NCBI GenBank assembly: GCA_002694745.1
Contig: NZMY01000053.1
Location: forward strand, 47,148-111,147
Direction of reading: 5' to 3'
Length of the DNA stretch: 64,000 nucleotides
Origin: Croceicoccus sp.
GTDB taxonomy: Bacteria; Pseudomonadota; Alphaproteobacteria; Sphingomonadales; Sphingomonadaceae
This document shows, in pieces, positions 27,868 through 35,225 of this stretch (positions are counted from its first letter, which is position 1; every line of letters begins with the position of its first letter). Made by a program: the position numbers and the translations under genes. The notes under the pieces are model-generated. The model searched no databases, was not told where the DNA came from, and saw nothing but the letters and a program-made list of their open reading frames with translations.

Positions 27868-28950
27868 TCAGTTCGACGCGTAGACCGCGTTGTCGTTCGA
27901 CGCGTGACGGGCCGGCGGAACCGAGAACCCGTTATAGATCGTGCGCGTAATCTCGGCGATCTTGGCGTTCCGGGCGGCGGGGCCGCTTTGCCCGGTGACA
28001 TAGATCGCCATCACCACCACGCGCCCGTCAGGCATGGTGACAAAGCCGACATCGCTGGCGGTCTTGTTCAGAGTGCCGGTCTTGTGTCCGAACGTCACGC
28101 CGCTGGGCAGGCCGGCCTTGATCCGCGAACTGCCGGTCACGGTGCGCGTCATTGCGCCGATCAGCAGGCCTCGGCTGGCGGGGGAGAGCCACTTGCCCTG
28201 ATGCAGTCCGGCGATCAGCTCCACCATCTCTTCGGGCGGAGTGCTGTCGCGCACGTCGACGTGACGGGACAGGTCGAATTCCCAACGATCGCGCACCAGT
28301 GTGGCAATGTCGCGGTCGATCCTGAACCGGTTCAGCCCCGCCTTGCGCGCCCAGGCATTGACCGCCTGCGGCCCCCCGACGACAGCCAGCAGCGCATCGG
28401 TGGCCTGGTTGTCGGAGCGTGTGATCATGCGTTCGATCAGCGTTTCGGCGGTCATCGTCTGACCTGCGCGGACCGGCGCGACCTTGCTTGAAAACGGCTC
28501 AGAGGCGACAGGGACCATCAGCGGATAGCGATCGAACAGGCTGTACTTGCCCGCGTCGACGCCCGCGAGGAAGGTCGCGGCGATCGCGATCTTCGACGTG
28601 CTGGCCATGGGGAAAGGTTCGTCCCCCTCGATGGACACGGTCTGGCCCGTTGTCAGGTCAAGTGCGGCGACGCCGATCCGGCCCTGCGATTGCGGAGCGA
28701 CCGCGAACAGCTTACGCCGGAAATTGTCGGGCACCGGGTCCTGCGCCCGATGCGAATCGAGAATGGCGCCTTCGGGGCCGTTCAGGAATTCCTCGAACGA
28801 CTGGGCCTGGGGATGCTGCGACTGGGCAGGAATAGACTGACCATGCGCAGCAGGCGCGAATCCCAGTGCCGAGGCGGCGAGAAAGCCCACCCCGTAACGA
28901 CGGATGACAGCGCCTGCGCGGCGCAGATGATGCGATGACAGTCCCTTCAT
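27868..28950 (-). CDS. Class A beta-lactamase-like serine hydrolase
   Basis: A 360-residue secreted protein with a signal peptide ending near AHG/QS (about residue 39). It has the class A active-site set: STSK with Ser117 and Lys120 (S70/K73), SDN at 179-181 (S130), DRWE with Glu224 (E166) and KTGT starting at Lys290 (K234). The position four residues after the Glu, Asn170 in most class A enzymes, is Ser228 here. Inserts lengthen the loops relative to TEM. Start ATG 28950 has AGGAA 8-9 bp upstream. Whether it hydrolyses beta-lactams or is a housekeeping hydrolase cannot be told. Confidence 0.88.
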   Translation of the reverse strand: MKGLSSHHLRRAGAVIRRYGVGFLAASALGFAPAAHGQSIPAQSQHPQAQSFEEFLNGPEGAILDSHRAQDPVPDNFRRKLFAVAPQSQGRIGVAALDLTTGQTVSIEGDEPFPMASTSKIAIAATFLAGVDAGKYSLFDRYPLMVPVASEPFSSKVAPVRAGQTMTAETLIERMITRSDNQATDALLAVVGGPQAVNAWARKAGLNRFRIDRDIATLVRDRWEFDLSRHVDVRDSTPPEEMVELIAGLHQGKWLSPASRGLLIGAMTRTVTGSSRIKAGLPSGVTFGHKTGTLNKTASDVGFVTMPDGRVVVMAIYVTGQSGPAARNAKIAEITRTIYNGFSVPPARHASNDNAVYASN

Positions 28951-29039
28951 GCGCACTTTCCTAGCATAAATCCCATTGTCGCATGATGAACGAAGCGGGC
29001 ATTTTCCTCAAGCATCCCGCAACGCCTTGTGGACGATGG

Positions 29040-29219
29040 CTAATCCTTATCGTCTTCGCCTGCGGAATCGTTGCCGGCATCTGCTGGATGTGCAGACGAT
29101 CCCGACATGGCGCGGGCCTGCGCCTTGCGGCGGCGCAGATTGGCTCGCAGCTGCGCGGCCAGCCGCTCCTCACGGCTCTGGGCCGGTTTGCTGCCGGCGT
29201 TTTTCGGGTCGTTCGTCAC
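29040..29219 (-). CDS. Small conserved-looking basic protein, 59 residues
   Basis: Reads from GTG 29219 to TAG at 29040. A GGAG ribosome site lies 5 bp before the GTG. The product has an Asn/Lys/Pro-rich start, a central basic helix REERLAAQLRANLRRRKAQAR, and an acidic tail ending GEDDKD. I recall short proteins with this R-L-A-A-Q-L-R-x-N-L-x-R-R-K-A-Q pattern from sphingomonad genomes, which supports a real gene; the function is unknown. The amphipathic basic helix suggests nucleic-acid or membrane binding. It lies 89 bp upstream of the beta-lactamase-like gene on the same strand. Confidence 0.7.
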   Translation of the reverse strand: MTNDPKNAGSKPAQSREERLAAQLRANLRRRKAQARAMSGSSAHPADAGNDSAGEDDKD

Positions 29220-29345
29220 GGTGTCTCCATCGCATCAGGCCCCCTTCGTGACAAGCATGCGCGGCTTTGCTTGACAAGCGGACGGGACGCCGCCAATAGC
29301 GCGCCCCTGCAAGACGCCGATGTGCTTTGCCGCATCACGCGCCGG

Positions 29346-29420
29346 GCTGCTGTAGCTCAGTGGTAGAGCGCACCCTTGGTAAGGGTGAGGTCGGGAGTTC
29401 AATCCTCCCCAGCAGCACCA
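29346..29420 (+). tRNA. tRNA-Thr (anticodon GGU)
   Basis: Full cloverleaf: acceptor GCTGCTG/CAGCAGC, D-arm GCTCAGTGGTAGAGC, anticodon stem CACCC/GGGTG around loop TTGGTAA (anticodon GGT), T-arm GGGAG-TTCAATC-CTCCC, discriminator A and encoded CCA at 29418-29420. No integrase or attachment-site duplication is visible next to it. Confidence 0.97.
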
Positions 29421-29606
29421 TCGCGCAACAACCTGTTCCGTATCGGGGCAGAAGTTCGTGCTTTTGGCGTTAGCTCGGTGACAATGCCGGTCACCTTCCT
29501 AAATCGTTTTGCCTCCGCGCTGCCTGCGGCTTTAACCCCATCAACATCATTGCGCGACTAGGATTGCCGTCAGGTCGCAGCTTGGGACCGGGGGGATTGC
29601 GGGCGT

Positions 29607-29975
29607 ATGGTGTTTCAAACGATCTCAGATAACATCCGCGACTTTGTGCGCGATGAACACGGCGCAAGCTCGTCAGAATATGCCCTGATCCTTGGCGTGA
29701 TCGGCGTCGGCGTCGGTGCCGCGACGCTTATGCTGGGCGCGAATGTCGGTGCCTCTATGAATGGCAAGGCGGCCAGCTTCGATCCCGGCTTTACGGGCGG
29801 GTCGGACACCGGTTCCGCCGGCGGCGGTAATGGCAACGGCTCTGGCGGTAATGGCGGTTCCGGCACGGGCGGCAGCACGGGCGGCGGCACCGATACCGGC
29901 AGCGGTAACAATGGCAACGGCAACGGAAACGGTGGCGGCAACCCGAAAGCCGGTGGAAACGGCAAGAACAAGTAG
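29607..29975 (+). CDS. Flp/Fap-type pilin with long Gly/Asn/Ser-rich tail
   Basis: A 122-residue protein. The leader ends RDEHG/ASSSEYALILGVIG: a prepilin peptidase should cleave after Gly19, leaving Ala+1, Glu+5 and Tyr+6 as in Flp pilins, followed by one hydrophobic helix (about residues 25-45). After residue 65 the sequence is nearly all Gly, Asn, Ser and Thr (57 residues), far longer than the usual Flp tail. No tad/cpa secretion genes are in the window, so it would depend on a Tad system encoded elsewhere. Confidence 0.88.
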   Translation: MVFQTISDNIRDFVRDEHGASSSEYALILGVIGVGVGAATLMLGANVGASMNGKAASFDPGFTGGSDTGSAGGGNGNGSGGNGGSGTGGSTGGGTDTGSGNNGNGNGNGGGNPKAGGNGKNK

Positions 29976-30061
29976 ATCGACATTGTCAGACAGATATATG
30001 TCTAGATCGCCGGCACGATATCTGTCTCACCCAAAGCCTTGCGTTTTGCAGACCGCGGCCA

Positions 30062-30352
30062 TCAGGCCCGCAAGTCAGACCACTCCGGATGCCGTCGGAA
30101 GGCTGCCTCGACATAGGAACATTGCGGAACGATGGTGAAGCCTTCGGACCGTGCATCGTCGATCAGCGCTTCGACCAGACGGGCCGCGATGCCTCGGCCG
30201 CCGATTTCGGGCGGCACCAGCGTATGGTCGGCCACATAGACATCGCCGCGCTTCTTGTAGGTCAGGCGCCCGATGGCGTCGCTGTCGGCGGGATGCGCGC
30301 GATATTCGCCGCCTGTCTCGCTATCATGACGCGTGATTTCCAGATCTGCCAT
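30062..30352 (-). CDS. GNAT-type N-acetyltransferase domain protein (YjdJ-like)
   Basis: A 96-residue single-domain protein of the short GNAT class. The acetyl-CoA binding loop is visible as VPPEIGGRGIAARLVEAL (R-G-x-G/A-like, residues 47-64) followed by the C-terminal IVPQCSYVEAAFRRHPEW block that defines the YjdJ/GNAT_acetyltransferase group. The substrate is unknown. It lies on the same strand as the YggS gene, 81 bp downstream of it, and may be co-transcribed. Confidence 0.88.
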   Translation of the reverse strand: MADLEITRHDSETGGEYRAHPADSDAIGRLTYKKRGDVYVADHTLVPPEIGGRGIAARLVEALIDDARSEGFTIVPQCSYVEAAFRRHPEWSDLRA

Positions 30353-30433
30353 ACTGTCTCCTTCTTTCGAACAGAACGGCAGGGCGTGGGCGACGTTCCG
30401 GCGTGTCAGCCACGCCGTGTCAGCCGCTCATTG

Positions 30434-31090
30434 TCAGCCACGATGGCCGAACAAGGCCGACCCGACACGCACATGGGTGGCGCCCAGCATGATCGCCGTC
30501 TCGAAATCGCCGCTCATCCCCATCGACAGGCCGGTAACATCATTATCCCGCGCGATCTTTGCGAGCAGCGCGAAATAGGGTGCAGGCTCGACGTCGAGGG
30601 GCGGCACGCACATCAGGCCCGCAACTTCGATATCGGCCGCTCGCGCCTCCGCCAGAAGGGCGGGCGTATCGGCAATAGCGCAGCCGCCCTTCTGCTCCTC
30701 GCCACCGATATTCACCTGCACGAAGCAGGGCACGCGCCGGTCTGCCTTGTCCATGGCCTTGGCCAGCGCCCTTACCAGGCTTGATCGGTCGAGCGAATGG
30801 ATCGCGTCGAACAGGGCGACCGCGTCATCGGCTTTGTTCGACTGAAGCTGTCCGACGAGCTGCAGTTTCACGTCCGGGAACTGGTCGCGAAGCGCAGGCC
30901 ATTTATCCTGCGCCTCCTGCACGCGGTTCTCGCCGAACAGGCGGTGTCCTGCGTCCAAAAGTGGCCGGATGCGCTCTGCCGGATGGGTTTTCGAAATTGC
31001 CACCAGCGATATGGCATCCGGCTTGCGCCTGGCGATGCTGGCGGCGTGCGCGATCTTGTCGCGGATTTCCTGAAGTGCTGGCACGGTCAT
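30434..31090 (-). CDS. YggS-family pyridoxal-phosphate homeostasis protein
   Basis: A 218-residue fold-type III PLP-binding protein. The PLP Lys is in LVAISKTHP (about residue 34), followed by FGENRVQEAQDKW and HSLDRSS, and it ends with SMGMSGDFETAIMLGATHVRVGSALFG, all YggS signatures. It buffers free PLP and influences amino-acid and keto-acid pools; no catalytic reaction is firmly established. Its ATG overlaps by 2 bp the start of a divergent ThiE-like gene. Confidence 0.95.
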   Translation of the reverse strand: MTVPALQEIRDKIAHAASIARRKPDAISLVAISKTHPAERIRPLLDAGHRLFGENRVQEAQDKWPALRDQFPDVKLQLVGQLQSNKADDAVALFDAIHSLDRSSLVRALAKAMDKADRRVPCFVQVNIGGEEQKGGCAIADTPALLAEARAADIEVAGLMCVPPLDVEPAPYFALLAKIARDNDVTGLSMGMSGDFETAIMLGATHVRVGSALFGHRG

Positions 31091-31679
31091 GGCGCGCTGC
31101 TATAGCGGGCAGGTGACGATCCGCCAGCCCCCCAGACATCGCCAATTGCCCTCGATCTGGCTTATCAGCGATGCCCGGAATGATGACGTGCTGGAAAGCG
31201 TGCTGCGCCGATTGCCAAGAGGATCGGGGCTAGTCTTCCGGCACTACCATCTCGATCCGGCAAAGCGGCGCGCCCGCTGGGATCGCATCGTGCGGCGTGC
31301 ACGGGCGCGGGGGCATGTCATTGCCTTGTCCGGTAGCGTGCGGCAGGCAAGGGCATGGGGCGCGGATGCCGTCTATGGGCCTCCTGCGCGCATTGCCCAT
31401 GGCCACGGGCTCTGGCGATTGGCGACGGCCCATTCGCTTGCCGAGATCGCCGCTGCCGCGAGGGCCGGTGCCGATGCCCTGTTTCTTTCGCCGGTCTTTC
31501 CGACCCGCTCTCATCCGGGCGGGTCGACGCTTGGCCGGGTACGGGCATTGCTTCTTGCGCAAAGATCGGGCCGTCAAACGATCCTGCTCGGCGGCATGAA
31601 CCGGCGGAATGCCCGGTCCCTGGCGCGGGCGCCTCAAATCGGCGGCTGGGCGGCTATCGACGGGCTTTCCACCATTTGA
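31089..31679 (+). CDS. Thiamine-phosphate synthase / TenI-like protein
   Basis: A TIM-barrel protein of the ThiE/TenI family, 196 residues from ATG 31089 or 188 from GTG 31113; neither start has a strong ribosome site. Recognisable blocks are IWLISDAR, ATAHSLAEIAAAARAGADALFLSPVFPTRSHPG, and GGMN near the C-terminus. ThiE joins HMP-pyrophosphate to thiazole phosphate, whereas TenI-type relatives are aromatases or regulators. The basic residues at 65-80 are poorly conserved and there are no thiamine genes nearby, so I leave the exact activity open. Confidence 0.8.
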   Translation: MARCYSGQVTIRQPPRHRQLPSIWLISDARNDDVLESVLRRLPRGSGLVFRHYHLDPAKRRARWDRIVRRARARGHVIALSGSVRQARAWGADAVYGPPARIAHGHGLWRLATAHSLAEIAAAARAGADALFLSPVFPTRSHPGGSTLGRVRALLLAQRSGRQTILLGGMNRRNARSLARAPQIGGWAAIDGLSTI

Positions 31680-31837
31680 CCCCGGCCAATCCACAGCCCT
31701 GTCCACCATGGGGCCGTGTCGGTAATCCACAGATCGCGGCGAAACGCGCCGCATGATTGACCGGGTTTCCGCCAGCGCCGATAATCGCGTTTTGTTCACC
31801 CGCCGCAATCGAAGGCCACAACTGAAGGGACCGCGCG

Positions 31838-34222
31838 ATGGCGACACGCGCAAATCAGGCGTCTTCCAGCAATCTGGACTGGCGTTCGGCCATGAAGGCC
31901 AGCTTCAACCGCAGCGCCGAGCTGGTCGGTGCGGTGGCGCTGGTGTTGCTGGCCGTGTTTCTGGCGCTTGCGATGATCAGCTATTCGCAGACCGATCCGT
32001 CGCTTTCGACGGCGGCGGGCGGAAGGGCGCAGAACTGGATGGGCGGCGCGGGGGCGGTGGCCGCCGATCTTCTGTTCATGCTGTTTGGCGCGATGGCGGT
32101 GCTGTTGCTGCCGCTGCTTTACGTGTTTGCGCGCCGCCTGTGGCAAATGGCGGAGCATGAGGAAGAGGATGCGCAGATCGGTTGGAAACGCCGCTGGGGT
32201 CTTCCGCTGCTGATGCTGGTGGCGGCGATGTTGCTGCTGTCCAGCGTGCTGGCGCTGCTGTTCGACGGGCCGGTCTGGGATCTGCCAGCGGGGCTGGGCG
32301 GATTGTCGGGCCTGCTGGGGGCCAAGGCGATCCAGTCGCTCGGCGGATTGGCGCCGGCGCCGTGGTCGGACTGGGCGGTGCTGGCGATTTCCATCGTGGC
32401 GCTGGCGGCGGGTGCCGGGCTGGCGGGACGCGTGTTCGCCATCGACTGGGCGGGCCTGCTGACGCTGCCTGCCGCACTGCGCCGTGAACCAGCCGATGAT
32501 GCGGTCCCGGCACGGCCTGCCAAGCCCGTGCGTCAGCCTAAGCCGGCGGTCGACCGGGGCGCTGCGGCCGACGACGAGGACGACGGCCCGCCGTTCGACG
32601 CGCCCGAACCGACGCCTCGCCGCGCGCCGGAGATCGCTGACCCGTCCTCTGCGCCAAGGCCAGCCGCTGCGCCGAAAAAGCCCAAGCAGCGCGAACTCTT
32701 CGGGCAGGACTTCCAGCTGCCCAGCGCCGAATTGCTGGCCGAGCCGCCCGAGCAGACCGGCAAGGTGATCGACAAGTCCGCCCTGGAGGCCAATGCGCGC
32801 CTGCTGGAAACCGTGCTCGAGGACTTCAACGTCAAGGGCGAGATCACCGCGGTGCGCACCGGCCCGGTCGTGACCATGTACGAGCTTGAGCCTGCGCCCG
32901 GCATCAAGGCGGCCCGCGTCATCGGCCTTGCCGAGGACATCGCTCGCAACATGAGCGCGATTTCGGCGCGCGTCTCGGCCATTCCGGGCAAGACCGTCAT
33001 GGGCATCGAACTGCCCAATGCCGACCGGCAGACCGTGGCGCTGCGCGAGCTGATCACCAGCGAGGCCTTCGTCGATCACAAGGGCATGCTGCCGATCATC
33101 CTGGGCAAGGATATTGCGGGCGAGCCGATCGTCGCGGACCTGGCCGCCATGCCTCACCTGCTGGTCGCGGGCACCACCGGGTCGGGCAAGTCGGTGGGTC
33201 TCAACTGCATCCTCCTCTCGCTGCTCTACAATTTCACGCCAGAGGAAGTGCGCCTGATCCTGATCGATCCCAAGGTGCTCGAACTCAAGAGCTATGACGA
33301 CATTCCCCATCTGCTCTCGCCGGTGGTGACCGAGCCGCCGAAATCGGTGCGCGCGCTGAAATGGGCGGTCGAGGAGATGGAGCGCCGCTATCGCATGATG
33401 TCGAGCATCGGGGCGCGCAACCTTGTCAGCTTCAACGACCGCGTCCGCAATGCCGCGTCGAAGGGCAAGCCGCTGGGCCGCCGCGTCCAGACCGGCTTCG
33501 ACCCCGAGACCGGCGAGGAGATGTTCGAGGAAGAGCAGCTGGACTACGAGGTGCTGCCCCAGATCGTTCTGGTGGTGGACGAGCTGGCCGACCTTATGAT
33601 CACGGTCGGCAAGGAGATCGAGGTGCTGATCCAGCGGCTGTCGCAGAAGTCGCGTGCGGCGGGCATCCACCTGATCATGGCGACGCAGCGCCCGTCGGTC
33701 GACGTCATCACCGGCGTGATCAAGGCGAACATGCCGACGCGTATCTCGTTCCATGTGACCAGCCGGATCGACAGCCGGACCATCCTTGGCGAACAGGGGG
33801 CGGAACAGCTGCTGGGCAAGGGCGACATGCTCTACAAGGCGTCGAGCAGGCCCATCACCCGCGTCCACGGCCCGTTCGTGTCGGACGAGGAAGTGGAGGC
33901 CGTGGCCGAGTTCTGGCGCGGTCAGGGCGAGCCTGCCTATGTCGACAGCGTGACCGAGGAGCCGGAGGACGGCGGCGGTTTCGCCTTCGACGATCTGGAT
34001 GGTGCCGGGGACAATCCGGAGGACCGCAAATATATGCAGGTCTGCCAGATGGTGTTCGAGAACCAGAAGGCATCGGCCAGCTGGATCCAGCGCCAGATGG
34101 GCGTCGGCTACAACACTGCGTCCAAGTGGATCGAGCGCATGGAGAAGGACGGGCTGGTCGGCCCGGCCAACCATGTCGGAAGGCGCGAGATCTATCGCGA
34201 CCGCGACGGGCAGGCGCTGTAG
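31838..34222 (+). CDS. ftsK: DNA translocase FtsK
   Basis: Pumps the chromosome terminus through the division septum and aids dimer resolution. The 794-residue protein has four N-terminal membrane segments (about residues 27-200), a Pro/Ala-rich linker (about 210-285), the motor domain with Walker A GTTGSGKS (Lys451), Walker B ILVVDELADLMI-type sequence, and the C-terminal gamma winged helix with ASWIQRQMGVGYNTA that reads KOPS. It is shorter than E. coli FtsK because the linker is short, as in other alphaproteobacteria. Confidence 0.96.
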   Translation: MATRANQASSSNLDWRSAMKASFNRSAELVGAVALVLLAVFLALAMISYSQTDPSLSTAAGGRAQNWMGGAGAVAADLLFMLFGAMAVLLLPLLYVFARRLWQMAEHEEEDAQIGWKRRWGLPLLMLVAAMLLLSSVLALLFDGPVWDLPAGLGGLSGLLGAKAIQSLGGLAPAPWSDWAVLAISIVALAAGAGLAGRVFAIDWAGLLTLPAALRREPADDAVPARPAKPVRQPKPAVDRGAAADDEDDGPPFDAPEPTPRRAPEIADPSSAPRPAAAPKKPKQRELFGQDFQLPSAELLAEPPEQTGKVIDKSALEANARLLETVLEDFNVKGEITAVRTGPVVTMYELEPAPGIKAARVIGLAEDIARNMSAISARVSAIPGKTVMGIELPNADRQTVALRELITSEAFVDHKGMLPIILGKDIAGEPIVADLAAMPHLLVAGTTGSGKSVGLNCILLSLLYNFTPEEVRLILIDPKVLELKSYDDIPHLLSPVVTEPPKSVRALKWAVEEMERRYRMMSSIGARNLVSFNDRVRNAASKGKPLGRRVQTGFDPETGEEMFEEEQLDYEVLPQIVLVVDELADLMITVGKEIEVLIQRLSQKSRAAGIHLIMATQRPSVDVITGVIKANMPTRISFHVTSRIDSRTILGEQGAEQLLGKGDMLYKASSRPITRVHGPFVSDEEVEAVAEFWRGQGEPAYVDSVTEEPEDGGGFAFDDLDGAGDNPEDRKYMQVCQMVFENQKASASWIQRQMGVGYNTASKWIERMEKDGLVGPANHVGRREIYRDRDGQAL

Positions 34223-34256
34223 GGCGCGCTTCGCCCCCTTCGATTAGCCCCGTTTG

Positions 34257-34342
34257 AAAAGTGACAAAGGTGACACGTCCTACAGGGGGTGTCACCCTGC
34301 GCCATGCCACGCAAATGCTGGGCCTACGGGCCAAAAGTGACA
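34257..34342. repeat. Intergenic direct and inverted GTGACA repeats
   Basis: Between ftsK and the fasciclin gene the 10-mer AAAAGTGACA occurs twice (34257-34266 and 34333-34342), and GGTGACAC/GTGTCACC forms an 8-bp inverted repeat (34269-34276 and 34289-34296). The rest of the 255-bp gap (34223-34477) shows no gene. No T-run follows the hairpin, so it is not an ordinary terminator; it looks like a small intergenic repeat element. Confidence 0.5.
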
Positions 34343-34477
34343 CGCGCGGGGTGCGGGAAAATCGGGGGCCGAGGAAAGTCGGCGTGCGGAAAATCGGACG
34401 ATTGGAAAGAGCCGATGCATATTGCTGCGTGCACCGGCCATATCGCTGGATGACGGTGTAGGACAGTGTCAGATCGT

Positions 34478-35032
34478 TCAGTCGGTCAGGACCGTATTGA
34501 TCGCATGGACGACGCCATTCTCGCCCTCGATGTCGGCTTCGACCACCATGGCGCGGGTTCCGCCCGGTCCGATCACCTCGATCTGGCCATTGTTGTTATT
34601 GATCGTCAGGGTTTCGCCTGACAGCGTCTGAACCTGCGTTTCACCCTGCGGAATGGCGCTGGACATATAGGTCGAGGGAACCGCGTGGCGTTTCAGAAGA
34701 GCCGCCATCTGGTCGGGATTCTGCTGGAGCTGATCGACGTTTTCGACCGCGCCAAACGCTTCGTCGATCGGCGCGAAGATGGTCACGCCATCGGCATTTG
34801 CCAAGGTTTCGCCAACGCCTGCCGAAATCGCTGCTTGCAGGAAGGTGTTCAGATTGCCGTTGGCACTGGCCGCTTCGACGACATCCACGCTCGAAGGAGT
34901 CATGTCACCGCCTGCCGTATCCGTGTCGGACTGGGCCTGTTCGGTGACAGGCTCGGCGGTGTCGTCACCGCTTGGCGAGCAAGCCGCAAGCGAGAGTGCC
35001 GCTACGCCGGCCAGTGCTATTGAATTCTTCAT
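34478..35032 (-). CDS. Fasciclin-domain lipoprotein
   Basis: A 184-residue protein with a lipoprotein signal (lipobox LAAC-S) followed by an acidic Thr/Glu/Asp linker (residues 22-50) and one fasciclin (FAS1) domain (about residues 55-184). FAS1 hallmarks are ADGVTIFAPIDEAF (H1 region) and the C-terminal NGVVHAINTVL (H2 region). Such proteins act in adhesion or envelope interactions. Start ATG 35032 is chosen because it puts the signal at the very N-terminus. Confidence 0.92.
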   Translation of the reverse strand: MKNSIALAGVAALSLAACSPSGDDTAEPVTEQAQSDTDTAGGDMTPSSVDVVEAASANGNLNTFLQAAISAGVGETLANADGVTIFAPIDEAFGAVENVDQLQQNPDQMAALLKRHAVPSTYMSSAIPQGETQVQTLSGETLTINNNNGQIEVIGPGGTRAMVVEADIEGENGVVHAINTVLTD

Positions 35033-35225
35033 CGATCGGTATCCTCTTGCATGTGTATTCCGCACCCGCTCCTATCAAGCATGCCCACTGCTTAAGGTTC
35101 CCCGGACCTGTCGTGGGTGGACTTGCGGCACCATCGGACCGTGTCCTGCGGCACGCTGCCGATCCGCTTGACAGCGCGCCTTCCCCGGTCGAGCAATGGC
35201 GGCAAGAAAACGAGGGGGTGGGGGC

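Noticed and set aside
28983..29366. A 127-codon plus-strand frame before tRNA-Thr
   Set aside because: It runs into the tRNA gene, has no ribosome binding site, and lies opposite the better supported 59-codon gene at 29040-29219.
29346..29420. tRNA-Thr gene as an integration site for a genomic island
   Set aside because: No integrase, no duplicated tRNA 3' end and no shift in gene content on either side; the flanking genes look chromosomal.
29780..29975. Short repeated GGC/AAC-rich units as a possible CRISPR or satellite
   Set aside because: They are codons of the Gly/Asn-rich tail of the Flp pilin, with no constant repeat length or spacers.
31680..31837. Two AATCCACAG sequences upstream of ftsK as DnaA boxes or a replication origin
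   Set aside because: Each differs from the DnaA consensus, there are only two, and no AT-rich unwinding region or origin-linked genes are present.
31796..34174. A 792-codon open frame on the minus strand
   Set aside because: Antisense shadow of ftsK; no domain, no ribosome binding site, and codon bias belongs to the plus-strand frame.
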